From DASRIA01 sp035650255 (GTDB lineage: Bacteria > Actinomycetota > Thermoleophilia > Solirubrobacterales > JBBDJG01), in assembly GCA_035650255.1 (NCBI GenBank), contig DASRIA010000034.1, positions 13,893 through 77,892 of the forward strand: a stretch of 64,000 nt of DNA, given 5' to 3'. The notes beneath the pieces were generated by a model. The model was not told the origin of the DNA. It did no database searches and saw only the letters and a program-made list of their open reading frames with translations. Shown piece after piece: positions 8,654-17,114 of this stretch. The position numbers and the translations under genes were made by a program. Numbering within the stretch: the stretch's first letter is position 1; each line of letters begins with the position of its first letter.

Positions 8654-10183
8654 TCATTCCGACAGCAACACGCTCGACAGCTTCTGGTACGGGGGCGTGC
8701 CCAGGTCCCAGTGCACGTGCTTGACCTCGGTGTACTCGTTGAGGCCGTACGTGCCGAGCTCCCGGCCGATCCCCGACTGCTTGTAGCCGCCGAACGGGGC
8801 GATGCAGTTGATCAGGTGGTAGTCGTTGATCCACACGGTCCCGGCGCGCAGCCGCTTCGCGGTCTCGAGGCACCGGTCCGGGTCGGACGACCACACTCCT
8901 GACGCGAGGCCGTAGATCGAGTCGTTGGCGATCCGGATCGCGTCGTCGTCGTCGGAGAACTTGATCACCGAGAGCACCGGGCCGAAGATCTCCTCCTGCG
9001 CGATCGTCATGGAGTTGTCGACCTCCGTGAAGATCGTCGGCTCGTACCAGTACCCCCGCTCGTAAGCGTCGCCCTCGGGCCGCTTGCCGCCAAGCACCAG
9101 CTTCGCGCCCTCCTCCTGGCCGATGCGCACGTATCCCTCGACGGTGTCGCGCTGCTCCGCCGAGATCAGCGGTCCCATGTCGGAGTCGTAGTCCATCGTG
9201 TCCCCGACCTTGATCTGCTGCGCGCGCGCGACCAGGCGCTCGACGAACTCGTCGTGGATCGACTCGGGCACGAGCAGCCGGGTGCCGGACTCGCAGACCT
9301 GGCCCTGGTGGAAGAACGTGCCCCACAGCGCGCCGTCGACGGCCTGATCCAGGTCGGCGTCCTCGAACACGATGTTGGGCGACTTGCCCCCCAGCTCCAG
9401 CGTGGTCTTCTTGATCGTGCTGGAGGCGAGCTGCATGATGCGGCGGCCGACCACCGTGGAGCCGGTGAAGGCGACCTTGTCGACGTCCGGGTGCGACGCC
9501 AGCTCCTCCCCCACCGTCGAGCCGCCGCCGGTGATCACGTTCACGACGCCCTTCGGCAGGTCCGTCTCGTCGAGGATCTCGGCCAGCTTGAGCGCGGTCA
9601 GCGGCGTGTTGGACGCGGGCTTCAGAACACAGGTGTTGCCCATCGCCAGGGCCGGCGCGAGCTTCCACACGGCCATCACGAGCGGGAAGTTCCAGGGAAT
9701 GATCCCCGCGCAGACTCCGACCGGGTCGCGCAGCACGAAGTTGTACGAGTGGGTCGGGTAGGTAACGGGCTCGAGCGGCTCCTGCATCGGCCGCGTGGCC
9801 TGGCGCGCGAAGTAGTCCCAGTGCTGCACGCAATAGCCGATCACGACGGTGCTGGTCGCGCGGATCGTCATGCCGGCCTGCATGGTCTCGAGCGCCGCGA
9901 GGTCGTCCTCTGCCGCCGAGACGCGCTCCACGACCGAGAGCATGATCCGCTTGCGCTCCTCGGCCTCCATGCCGGTCCACACGCCGGAGTCGAACGCCTC
10001 GCGGGCCGCCGCGATCGCGCGCTGCGCGTCCTCGCGGCCGGCGCTCGGGACGGTCGCGAAGACCTCTTCGGTGGCCGGGTTGATCACCTCGAAGGTGTCG
10101 CCCGACGCGGCGTCCACCCACTCGCCGCCGATGTAGTTCTTGTAGTGGGTGACGTCGGCGCGGGCCTGCGTGTCGACCGCCAT
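8654..10183 (-). CDS. NAD(P)-dependent aldehyde dehydrogenase
   Basis: Oxidises an aldehyde to the acid. It has 509 residues, normal for the superfamily. Oxyanion N165 in PWNFP, cofactor lysine K188 in LKPA, FTGSTVVGR (239-247), general base E263 in TLELGGKSPNIV and nucleophile C297 in FFHQGQVCESGTR are all present. The ATG overlaps the stop of the SCP2 gene in a TAATG junction, so translation is coupled. The open frame continues upstream, but homology starts here. The SCP2 partner and nearby DUF779 protein suggest a fatty or aliphatic aldehyde substrate (inference). Confidence 0.93.
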   Translation of the reverse strand: MAVDTQARADVTHYKNYIGGEWVDAASGDTFEVINPATEEVFATVPSAGREDAQRAIAAAREAFDSGVWTGMEAEERKRIMLSVVERVSAAEDDLAALETMQAGMTIRATSTVVIGYCVQHWDYFARQATRPMQEPLEPVTYPTHSYNFVLRDPVGVCAGIIPWNFPLVMAVWKLAPALAMGNTCVLKPASNTPLTALKLAEILDETDLPKGVVNVITGGGSTVGEELASHPDVDKVAFTGSTVVGRRIMQLASSTIKKTTLELGGKSPNIVFEDADLDQAVDGALWGTFFHQGQVCESGTRLLVPESIHDEFVERLVARAQQIKVGDTMDYDSDMGPLISAEQRDTVEGYVRIGQEEGAKLVLGGKRPEGDAYERGYWYEPTIFTEVDNSMTIAQEEIFGPVLSVIKFSDDDDAIRIANDSIYGLASGVWSSDPDRCLETAKRLRAGTVWINDYHLINCIAPFGGYKQSGIGRELGTYGLNEYTEVKHVHWDLGTPPYQKLSSVLLSE

Positions 10184-10602
10184 TACGCGGCCTTCAGCAG
10201 GTCGTCGCGGTTCTGCTCCTCGAGCATCTTCTGGTAGCGCGGGAACACCGGCTTCACGAGCGGCACGAGCTTCAGGATCTTGGCCACCGGGCCCTTGGCC
10301 TTCATCTGGCCCTTCGCGAGCGCCATCGTGACGTTCACCTTGCCGAGCCAGAACTTGTGCGCCGTGTCGGCTTCCATCGACATCACGATCTCCGGGTCGA
10401 GGTCTGACGGCCCGAAGTCCACCTGGCCATCCTCGCCCTCCTTCATCTTCACCGTGATCTGGGAGTCGGGGTTCGAGTACCTGTACTGGACGATCGTGTC
10501 CGCGCGCCGGAACTTCGGCGACAGCTCGGGATCGTCGGTCAGGTCCTGGAACAGCTTTCCGATGTACTGGTAGACCTCTTGGTCGTCTTTGAAGACCGGC
10601 AC
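10183..10602 (-). CDS. SCP2 sterol-binding domain protein
   Basis: 139 residues, a stand-alone SCP2 lipid-binding fold. IVQYRYSNPDSQITVKM, DPEIVMSMEADTAHKFWLGKVNVTMALAKGQMKAKGPVAKILKLVPL is the characteristic order, ending in a hydrophobic C-terminal helix. Such proteins bind acyl-CoA or other lipids and may deliver substrate to a partner enzyme. GTG start with AGGAGGAG just upstream. The stop overlaps the ALDH start by one base, so the pair probably works together, perhaps presenting a lipid aldehyde to the dehydrogenase (inference). Confidence 0.88.
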   Translation of the reverse strand: MPVFKDDQEVYQYIGKLFQDLTDDPELSPKFRRADTIVQYRYSNPDSQITVKMKEGEDGQVDFGPSDLDPEIVMSMEADTAHKFWLGKVNVTMALAKGQMKAKGPVAKILKLVPLVKPVFPRYQKMLEEQNRDDLLKAA

Positions 10603-10660
10603 GTTCTCCTCCTGGTTGGTTCGCTCCGCAAGGGTATCGCGGGTATACGCTTCGGCGGCG

Positions 10661-11446
10661 ATGAGCCAGATCGTGTTCGACGAGAACCTCGCCGGGCAAC
10701 TCGAATCGCTCTACAGCAAGCGGGACGTGCTGCGCCGGCGCAGCCTCGTGCGCGACGCGCTCGACGCGCAGCCGGGGGAGCGGATCCTCGACGTGGGCTG
10801 CGGCCCCGGCTTCTACGTCGCCGAGCTGCTGGAGGCGGTGGGTGCCGGCGGCTCCGTCGTGGGCGTCGATACCAGCGCGCCGATGCTCGGTGTTGCAGCA
10901 CGCCGCTGCGCCGGTCACGCCAACGCGGAGTTCAAAGAGGGGGTCGCGACGTCGCTGCCCGTCCCGGACGCAAGCTTCGACGCAGCGCTGAGCGTGCAGG
11001 TGCTCGAGTACGTCCCCGACGTGGGCGCCGCCCTGGCGGAGATGCATCGTGCGCTTCGCCCCGGCGGCCGAGTGCTCGTGTGGGACGTCGACTGGTCCAC
11101 GGTCTCCTGGTACTCCCGCGACCCAGCTCGGATGGAGCGCGTGCTGCGCGCCTGGGACGATCACCTCACACATCCGGCGCTGCCGCGCACGCTCGCCGCC
11201 CAGCTCCGCGCGGCCGGTTTCGAGGAGATCCGTGCCACCGGCCACACGTTCGCGTCCATCGAGCTCGATCCGGAGACCTACGGCGCCGCCACGATGCCGC
11301 TGATCGCGGCGTACGCCGCCGGCCAGGGCAGCCTGGGCACCGACGAGGCGCAGGACTGGGAGGCGGAGCAGCGCGAGCTGGGCGAGCGTGGCGAGTTCTA
11401 CTTCGCCGTCGTGCAGTCCTGCTTCACAGCCAACCGGCCGGGCTAG
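10661..11446 (+). CDS. Class I SAM-dependent methyltransferase
   Basis: 261 residues. Motif I ILDVGCGPGFYVAELLE, acidic end of strand 2 in VVGVDTS, the SLPVPDASFDAALSVQVLEYVPD motif and the post-motif ALRPGGRVLVWDVDW place it in the UbiE/Methyltransf_11 group. The substrate is unknown. A possible -10 TATACG (10644-10649) lies 11 bases upstream; there is no good ribosome-binding site. The stop TAG shares the CTAG tetranucleotide with the stop of the convergent thiolase (four-base region 11443-11446). Confidence 0.88.
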   Translation: MSQIVFDENLAGQLESLYSKRDVLRRRSLVRDALDAQPGERILDVGCGPGFYVAELLEAVGAGGSVVGVDTSAPMLGVAARRCAGHANAEFKEGVATSLPVPDASFDAALSVQVLEYVPDVGAALAEMHRALRPGGRVLVWDVDWSTVSWYSRDPARMERVLRAWDDHLTHPALPRTLAAQLRAAGFEEIRATGHTFASIELDPETYGAATMPLIAAYAAGQGSLGTDEAQDWEAEQRELGERGEFYFAVVQSCFTANRPG

Positions 11447-12621
11447 TTCCGGCTGAGCAGCATCGCGATCCCCTGCCCGCCGCCGATGCACAGGGTGACG
11501 AGCCCGAGGTCGTGCTGCTTGCGGTCCATCTCGTAGAGGATCTTCGCCGTGATCACCGAGCCCGTGGCGGCGATCGGATGACCGAGTGCGATCGCCCCGC
11601 CGTTCGGGTTCACCTTGTCGCGGTCCAGGTCGAGGTCCTTGATCACCGCCAGCGACTGCGCCGCAAACGCCTCGTTCAGCTCGATCACGTCCACGTCGCC
11701 GAGTGACTTCCCGGCGCGCTCCATCGCCTTGCGCACCGCCGGGACCGGGCCGATCCCCATGATCCGCGGGTCCACGCCGCAGTACGAGTACGACAGGATG
11801 CGCGCCCGCACCGGGGCGCCCAGCTCCTCCGCCTTCTGCGCCGACATCAGGACCACCGCCGCGCCGGCGTCGTTCATGCCCGACGCGTTGCCGGCTGTCA
11901 CCGTCCCATCGGGCTTGAACACGGGCTTCAGCTTGCCGAGGCCCTCGAGCGAGGCGTCAGGCCGCACGTGCTCGTCGCGGGTGAACTCGCTGGTGCCCTT
12001 CTTCGACTTCAGCTCGATCGGGACGATCTCGTCGTCGAACAGGCCCTGCTCCTGCGCGCGCGCCGCGCGCTGGTGCGACTCGACCGAGAACTCATCCTGT
12101 TCCTGGCGGCTGATGTCGTGCGACTCGGCGAGGTTCTCCGCCGTGACGCCCATGTGGATCTTGTCGAACGGGTCGGTGAGCCCGCCGACCACGGGGTCGA
12201 CGACTCCGCTGTCGCCCATCCGCGCGCCCCAGCGCGCATCCGGCATCCAGTAGGGGCCGCGGCTCATCGACTCTGCGCCGCCGGCCACGGCGATGTCGGC
12301 CTCGCCGGTGGCGATCGACTGGGCCGCCGACACGATCGCCTGCACCCCCGTCCCGCACAGCCGGTTGACGGTGAACGCCGGGACCTCCTTGGGCATACCG
12401 GCCTTCATGCCGACCACCCGCGCCATGTACATGTCCTCGGGCTCGGAGTGGATCACGTTGCCGAACACGACCTGGTCGACCTGCGCCGGGTCGACGCCGG
12501 CGCGCTCGAGCGCCGCGCGCACGGCGGTGGCGCCGAGCTCTGTCGGGGCAACGCCCTTCAGGCTGCCGCCGTAGCGGCCGACGGCGGTGCGTGCGGCGGC
12601 GGTGATCACGACCTCGTTCAA
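11443..12621 (-). CDS. Acetyl-CoA C-acetyltransferase (thiolase)
   Basis: Condenses two acetyl-CoA or cleaves 3-ketoacyl-CoA, in fatty acid degradation or polyester/ketone metabolism. It has 392 residues. Catalytic C89 lies in NRLCGTGVQA, H348 in GGAIALGHPIAATGS and C378 in LCIGGGQG; these numbers coincide with those of the well-known Zoogloea enzyme. Start ATG 12621 follows AGGAGGA at a five-base spacing. Upstream lie a 6-bp palindrome and an AACCG-G-CGGTT repeat near a TAGGCT -10, suggesting control by a TetR-type repressor (inference). It is monocistronic. Confidence 0.94.
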   Translation of the reverse strand: MNEVVITAAARTAVGRYGGSLKGVAPTELGATAVRAALERAGVDPAQVDQVVFGNVIHSEPEDMYMARVVGMKAGMPKEVPAFTVNRLCGTGVQAIVSAAQSIATGEADIAVAGGAESMSRGPYWMPDARWGARMGDSGVVDPVVGGLTDPFDKIHMGVTAENLAESHDISRQEQDEFSVESHQRAARAQEQGLFDDEIVPIELKSKKGTSEFTRDEHVRPDASLEGLGKLKPVFKPDGTVTAGNASGMNDAGAAVVLMSAQKAEELGAPVRARILSYSYCGVDPRIMGIGPVPAVRKAMERAGKSLGDVDVIELNEAFAAQSLAVIKDLDLDRDKVNPNGGAIALGHPIAATGSVITAKILYEMDRKQHDLGLVTLCIGGGQGIAMLLSRN

Positions 12622-12638
12622 AGCTTCCTCCTGGCAAG

Positions 12639-12695
12639 GGTCCCGCGGGGACCGGGTTGCAATGCAGCTTGAAGCCTAATCGCGAACCGGCGGTT
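12639..12695 (-). promoter_or_regulatory. Thiolase promoter with two palindromes
   Basis: On the minus strand TAGGCT (12673-12678) is a candidate -10. Just upstream of it AACCG-G-CGGTT (12685-12695) is a perfect 5+1+5 inverted repeat in the -35/-10 region, resembling TetR-family operators of fatty-acid genes. In the leader, GGTCCC-GCG-GGGACC (12639-12653) is a 6-bp hairpin. A plus-strand TACCTT (12713-12718) nine bases before the GH2 ATG shares this region. Confidence 0.4.
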
Positions 12696-12727
12696 ACGGC
12701 GGGCCCACCCTTTACCTTTTCGGCCTC

Positions 12728-14596
12728 ATGAGCCGCTTCGCAGGGACTGCCTTGCTGTGCTCGCTGCTCGTCTGTGTCGCCGCGACCCCCGCGGCCGCGG
12801 CCGACCGGCCCAAGCCCGGCTCCGTCTACAGGGACGGGCCCTCGGGCCGCTACCTGCTGGACGGCGAGTGGCACCAGCGCGCCGATCCGGCCGATGCCGG
12901 CATCGCGCAGCGGTTCCAGTCGCAGGAGAGCCTTGCCGGCTGGGCGCCCACACGTGTGCCGAACGCGTCCAACGCGGGCAACTTCTCCAACGAGAGCTAT
13001 CTCGGCACCGTCCACTGGTACCGGAAGGACTTCCGCCTCCCACGCGCCTCCGCGGTCGCGAAGTGGGTCCTGCGCTTCGAGTCCGTCAACTACCGCGCTC
13101 GGGTGTGGTTGAACGGCAAGCCGCTCGGGATCCACGTGGGCGCCTACCTGCCCTTCGAGCTGCGGGCCAAGAGCGTGCGGCGCAAGGGCGTCAACCGCCT
13201 GGTCGTGCGCGTCGACAGCCGCCGCCAGAAGTTCGACATCCCGCCCCTGTCGCAGCGCGCCTCGGGCGCGTTCGAGGGCGGGTGGTGGAACTACAACGGG
13301 ATCCTGCGCGAGGTCTACCTGCGGCGCGTCGACACCTTCGACTTCCAGCGGGTCGCCTACGAGCCCAGCCTGCGCTGCCGCACGTGCGCGGCGACGGTCC
13401 GCGTGCTCGTCACCGTCAAGAACTTCAACACCCGGGGCGCGACCGCGCGGATCACGGGCCGCTTCGCCGGCCGCAACCTCCGGTTCCGCGCCCATCGCGT
13501 GCCGGGGCGCGGCGAGAGCCGGTTCCGGGCACGGGTGCGCATCCGCAACCCGCGCCTGTGGAGCCCGGAGCGGCCGACGCTGCACACGGGCCGCCTGCAG
13601 CTGCGGACCTCGAGCGGGCGCATCGTGCAGAAGCACACCGTCCACACCGGCATCCGCGTGCTGCGCGTGAGCCGGCTGGGACGCATCCAGCTCAACTTCC
13701 GCGACGTGAACCTGCGCGGGGCGAGCATGCACGAGGACTCGCTCAGCCGCGGGGCCGCGCTCACGCCGGCGCAGATGCGCGAGAACATCGGTCACCTCCG
13801 CGACCTGCGCGCGACGATCACGCGCTCGCACTACCCCTTCCACCCGTACACGCTCGAGCTTGCCGACCGCTACGGCATCCTCGTGTGGTCGGAGATCCCC
13901 GTGTTCCGCATGGCGAGCCGCCTGTTCGCGATCTCGGAGGTGCGCAACAAGGCCCTGCGCATGCTCCGCACCGAGATCGCCCGCGACGCGAACCATCCGT
14001 CGGTGATCGTGTGGAGCATCGGCAACGAGAACGCCTCGCGGCCCGGCACCGGCCTGCGCAAGTACATCCGCAAAGCCGAGCGCACCGTCAAGGACCTGGA
14101 CCCGACCCGGTTGATCGGCCTCGCAACCTCGGGATTCCCGACCGTCGAGAAGCAGCCCATCTACCTCGAGCTCGACGTGCTCGGCATCAACGACTACTTC
14201 GGCTGGTACAACGGGCCGCGCGGCACGATCGCCGACCGCAACCAGCTCAGTGGCTACCTCAACCGGCTGCACTCCGACTATCCCAACCAGGCGCTGGTGA
14301 TCACCGAGTTCGGCGCCGAGGCAAACCGCTCCGGCCCCGTCACCGAGAAGGGCACGTTCGAGTTCCAGGCCGAGTGGCTGCGCTACCACCTGGACGTGTT
14401 CGCCACGAAGCCGTTCGTCAGCGGCGCGCTGATCTGGAACCTGCGCGACTTCCGCGTGAAGCCCGGCTGGGCGGGCGGCAACCCCCTGCCGCATCCGCCC
14501 GTCAACGAGAAGGGGCTGATCGACGACTTCGGGCGCAAGAAGCCCGCGTACTCGATAGTGCGGGGCGTCTACCTCCGTACGGGCCCGTTCAGGTAG
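12728..14596 (+). CDS. Secreted glycoside hydrolase family 2 protein (beta-glucuronidase/galactosidase-like)
   Basis: 622 residues. An N-terminal signal peptide (hydrophobic residues 5-20, cleavage likely after A25 in TPAAAAD) sends it outside. The sugar-binding domain with WYRKDF and NYRARVWLNGKPLG is followed by an Ig-like region and the (beta/alpha)8 barrel with TRSHYPFHPYTLELADRYG, the acid/base E434 in IGNENA and the nucleophile E527 in VITEFGAE. It lacks the long C-terminal domains of LacZ. Its substrate may be a beta-glucuronide, galactoside or mannoside. No transporter or sugar regulator is adjacent. The 3' end overlaps the HxlR gene by eight bases. Confidence 0.9.
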   Translation: MSRFAGTALLCSLLVCVAATPAAAADRPKPGSVYRDGPSGRYLLDGEWHQRADPADAGIAQRFQSQESLAGWAPTRVPNASNAGNFSNESYLGTVHWYRKDFRLPRASAVAKWVLRFESVNYRARVWLNGKPLGIHVGAYLPFELRAKSVRRKGVNRLVVRVDSRRQKFDIPPLSQRASGAFEGGWWNYNGILREVYLRRVDTFDFQRVAYEPSLRCRTCAATVRVLVTVKNFNTRGATARITGRFAGRNLRFRAHRVPGRGESRFRARVRIRNPRLWSPERPTLHTGRLQLRTSSGRIVQKHTVHTGIRVLRVSRLGRIQLNFRDVNLRGASMHEDSLSRGAALTPAQMRENIGHLRDLRATITRSHYPFHPYTLELADRYGILVWSEIPVFRMASRLFAISEVRNKALRMLRTEIARDANHPSVIVWSIGNENASRPGTGLRKYIRKAERTVKDLDPTRLIGLATSGFPTVEKQPIYLELDVLGINDYFGWYNGPRGTIADRNQLSGYLNRLHSDYPNQALVITEFGAEANRSGPVTEKGTFEFQAEWLRYHLDVFATKPFVSGALIWNLRDFRVKPGWAGGNPLPHPPVNEKGLIDDFGRKKPAYSIVRGVYLRTGPFR

Positions 14597-14912
14597 CGCG
14601 CGCCCAGCGCTTCGCCCAACCGTCCAGCGGCGCCAGCGCCTCATGCAGCCGGGCACCCGTCGTCGTGAGCGCGTAGCCGCCGTCCCCCGCCTCCACGAGC
14701 CCGGCGTCGCGGAGCTCGGTCAAGCGCTGGTTCAGGACGCTCGTCGACATCCGGTCGCATCGCTCGCGCAGCTCGCGGAACGGCAGAGGGCCGTCGCGCA
14801 GCTCCCAGAGCACCCGCAGGGCCCAGCGCCGCCCCAGCAGGTCGAGCGCAGCCATGATGGGTCTCCCGGTGCGGGAGCCCCTGACGGGTGTGCCCGGCTT
14901 GGGAGTCGTCAT
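14589..14912 (-). CDS. HxlR-family winged-helix transcriptional regulator
   Basis: 107 residues from ATG 14912. LLGRRWALRVLWELRDGPLPFRELRER followed by MSTSVLNQRLTELRDAGLVEAGDGGYALTTTG is the HxlR winged helix. There is no conserved N-terminal cysteine of the HypR/YodB redox type (no cysteine before the HTH). It is divergent from the carboxymuconolactone-decarboxylase-like gene, 66 bp away, with two related palindromes between them, so it probably controls that gene and itself. Confidence 0.88.
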   Translation of the reverse strand: MTTPKPGTPVRGSRTGRPIMAALDLLGRRWALRVLWELRDGPLPFRELRERCDRMSTSVLNQRLTELRDAGLVEAGDGGYALTTTGARLHEALAPLDGWAKRWARAT

Positions 14913-14978
14913 CTTGCGCTTCGATTTCCGAAATAGTACGCTTGCGCTTCGATAATCGAAGCATAGAGGAGGCCGCCG
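14913..14978. promoter_or_regulatory. HxlR operator region: 13-bp direct repeat with two palindromes
   Basis: CTTGCGCTTCGAT occurs at 14913-14925 and again at 14941-14953, 28 bp apart. The first copy runs into ATTTC-C-GAAAT (14924-14934); the second forms GCTTCGAT-A-ATCGAAGC (14946-14962), a perfect 8-bp arm palindrome. GATAAT (14951-14956) inside it may be the -10 of the downstream plus-strand gene, whose ribosome-binding site AGAGGAGG is at 14965-14972. Confidence 0.65.
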
Positions 14979-15542
14979 ATGACCACGCAGACCACCCCGC
15001 GAGTCGAGCCGGTAGCGGAGCCCTACGAACCCGAGATCGCGGAGACGCTGCGCCGCATGATGCCGCCGGGCGTGGAGCCTCTGAAGCTCTTCCGGACCGT
15101 CGCGCACAACCCCGCCATCCTGGAGCGCTTCCGTAAGACCGGCTCGTACATCCTCAACTTCGGGCGGATCGAGCCGCTCGAGCGCGAGATCGTGATCCAC
15201 CGCACCACCGCGCGCAACGGGTGCGAGTACGAATGGGGCGTGCACGTCGTGGCGTTCGGCCGGCCGCTCGGGCTCAGCGAGGAGCAGCTGCGCGCCACCG
15301 TGCACGGATCCGCGGACGACAACGTGTGGTCGGAGCGCCAGGCCCTGCTGGTGCGCCTCGTGGACGAGCTGCACGACACCGGGACGGTGTCGGACGCGCT
15401 GTGGGCAAAGCTCGCGGCAGAGTGGGAGCCGCCCGACCTGGTCGAGCTCGTCGCCACGGTCGGCTTCTACCATCTGGTCTCCTTCACGGCGAATGCCTGC
15501 GGCGTGCAGCTCGAGGACTACGCCGAGCGATTTCCCGCATGA
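14979..15542 (+). CDS. Carboxymuconolactone decarboxylase (AhpD-like) family protein
   Basis: 187 residues. The core TARNGCEYEWGVHVVAFGRPLGLS is the CMD/AhpD helix pair. Only one cysteine (in NGCEYEW) plus a histidine is kept instead of the AhpD CxxC, so an alkylhydroperoxidase disulfide mechanism is unlikely. Relatives in the NGCxYEWxxH group have unknown function and are often linked to stress or xenobiotic regulators. AGAGGAGG lies six bases upstream. The HxlR palindromes cover its promoter. The alpha/beta hydrolase follows 17 nt later with its own apparent promoter. Confidence 0.85.
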   Translation: MTTQTTPRVEPVAEPYEPEIAETLRRMMPPGVEPLKLFRTVAHNPAILERFRKTGSYILNFGRIEPLEREIVIHRTTARNGCEYEWGVHVVAFGRPLGLSEEQLRATVHGSADDNVWSERQALLVRLVDELHDTGTVSDALWAKLAAEWEPPDLVELVATVGFYHLVSFTANACGVQLEDYAERFPA

Positions 15543-15547
15543 GCGGA

Positions 15548-15553
15548 TAGCTT
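15548..15553 (+). promoter_or_regulatory. -10 element of a leaderless promoter
   Basis: TAGCTT ends six bases before ATG 15560, leaving no room for a ribosome-binding site; this fits a leaderless transcript for the alpha/beta hydrolase. Confidence 0.35.
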
Positions 15554-15559
15554 TGCGGC

Positions 15560-16480
15560 ATGCGCCGCCCGCTGCTGCTCGTGATCGCCGCGCTCGCCGT
15601 GCTGCTCGCGGTGAACACCGTCGTGACGGACCGCGACACCGAGCCGGCCAAGGCGGACGCCGGCCGCGTCCTGGACCTCCCCGGCGGTGACCTGCAGGTC
15701 CGCGAAGACGGGCCGCGCGAAGCACCCAACCTGATCCTGCTGCACGGCTTTGCCGGCTCGATCGGGTGGTGGGACGAGCTGATCCCGGCGCTGGCGCGCG
15801 ATTATCACGTGATCACGTTCGACCTGCTGGGCCACGGCGGCTCCGCGAAGCCACGCGACGGCTACGGGATGGAGGAACAGGCGCGGCGGGTCAGCCTGGC
15901 CCTCGACCAGCTCGGCGTCCGCCGGGCGGCGATCGTCGCCCACTCCATGGGCGGCGCTGTCGCGACGGCGCTGGTCGAGGTGCGGCGGCAGCTCGTCGAC
16001 TCGCTCGTGATCCTCGACACCGGACCCGACAAGGAGGACTCGAGCCTGCCGTTCACCGCCCAGCTCGGTTTCGTGCCCGTGCTCGGCGAGGCGATCCGCC
16101 GCGTGGTGCCCGACGCCATGATCCGCAACGGGCTCGAATCGGCGTTCGCGGACGGGTTCGACGTCCCGGACCGCTTCGTCGACGACTTCAGGGACATGAC
16201 CTACACGTCGTACGACGCCTCGCATCACGCCGTCGACGACTACCGCGAGGAGCGGGGCCTCGACGAGCGACTGGCCGGCGAGCGCGTCCCGATGCTCGTG
16301 ATCTTCGGAGCGCGCGACGAGATCGCCGATCCCGGCTCGGCGCAGGAGTACCGCGTCGTGCCGGGGGCGCGCATCGTCCTCATGGACGGCGTCGGCCACT
16401 CACCCCACGTCGAGAAGCCGGACGAGACCGCGCGCCTCGTCCTCAGCTTCCTCGACCGGCGACGGTCAGCTAGCGGCTGA
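15560..16480 (+). CDS. Membrane-anchored or secreted alpha/beta hydrolase
   Basis: 306 residues. A hydrophobic N-terminal segment (residues 4-20) is a signal anchor or uncleaved signal peptide with no clear AxA site. The alpha/beta core holds LLHGFAGSIGWWDELIPAL (oxyanion), nucleophile S129 in VAHSMGG, acid D253 in GARDEIAD and H280 in GVGHSPHVEKP. It belongs to the hydrolase_1 group with broad ester or C-C bond hydrolase activity; the substrate is unknown. The C-terminal end overlaps the convergent sodA by 15 nt. Confidence 0.87.
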   Translation: MRRPLLLVIAALAVLLAVNTVVTDRDTEPAKADAGRVLDLPGGDLQVREDGPREAPNLILLHGFAGSIGWWDELIPALARDYHVITFDLLGHGGSAKPRDGYGMEEQARRVSLALDQLGVRRAAIVAHSMGGAVATALVEVRRQLVDSLVILDTGPDKEDSSLPFTAQLGFVPVLGEAIRRVVPDAMIRNGLESAFADGFDVPDRFVDDFRDMTYTSYDASHHAVDDYREERGLDERLAGERVPMLVIFGARDEIADPGSAQEYRVVPGARIVLMDGVGHSPHVEKPDETARLVLSFLDRRRSASG

Positions 16481-17068
16481 GTACCCCTCCGCCACCTTGG
16501 ACCAGTTGACGGTGTTCCACCACGCGTCGATGTAGTCCGGGCGGCGGTTCTGGTACTTCAGGTAGTACGCGTGCTCCCACACGTCCACGCCCAGCAGGGG
16601 CGTCTGGCCGTCGGAGATGGGGTTGTCCTGGTTGGCCGTCGAGACCACGGCCAGGCCGCTGCCGTCGTGCACCAGCCACGACCACCCGGAGCCGAACCGG
16701 TTCACGCCCGCATCCTTGAGCTGGGCCTGGAAGTCGGAAAACGACCCGAACGCCTTCTCGATCGCGCCAGCGAGGTCGCCCGCAGGCTCCCCGCCGCCGT
16801 CGGGGCTCATCCACTCCCAGAACAGCGAATGGTTGTAGTGGCCGCCCCCGTTGTTGCGCACCGCAGTGGCCTTGTCGCCCAGCTTGTCGAGGTTGCGGAG
16901 CACCTCCTCGATCGGCTTGTCGGCCCATTCCGTTCCCTCGAGCGCTGCGTTCACCTTGTCGACGTAGGCCTGATGGTGCTTGTCGTGGTGCAGCTTCATC
17001 GTCTGCTCGTCGATGTGCGGCTCGAGCGCGTTGTAGTTGTACGGAAGATCAGGAACGCTGTAGGCCAT
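16466..17068 (-). CDS. sodA: Superoxide dismutase, Mn/Fe family
   Basis: Dismutates superoxide to O2 and H2O2 in the cytoplasm. It has 200 residues from ATG 17068, with AAAGGAG eight bases upstream; a longer frame upstream has no homology. Metal ligands are H27, H80, D162 and H166 (GGGHYNH and DVWEHAYYLKY). The glycine triplet before HYNH and Q147 in TANQDNP follow the manganese type rather than the iron type, although cambialistic use cannot be excluded. Confidence 0.95.
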   Translation of the reverse strand: MAYSVPDLPYNYNALEPHIDEQTMKLHHDKHHQAYVDKVNAALEGTEWADKPIEEVLRNLDKLGDKATAVRNNGGGHYNHSLFWEWMSPDGGGEPAGDLAGAIEKAFGSFSDFQAQLKDAGVNRFGSGWSWLVHDGSGLAVVSTANQDNPISDGQTPLLGVDVWEHAYYLKYQNRRPDYIDAWWNTVNWSKVAEGYSAAS

Positions 17069-17114
17069 CTGCGGGCTCCTTTGTCCGGGGACGAGAGATC
17101 CTAGCGAGAGCCGG

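Noticed and set aside
10184..11491. Upstream continuation of the aldehyde dehydrogenase frame
   Set aside because: It runs antisense to the methyltransferase and through SCP2; ALDH homology begins at ATG 10183, coupled to the SCP2 stop.
12092..14656. 854-codon minus-strand open frame opposite the GH2 gene
   Set aside because: Composition typical of a GC-rich shadow; the plus strand has a signal peptide and both GH2 catalytic glutamates.
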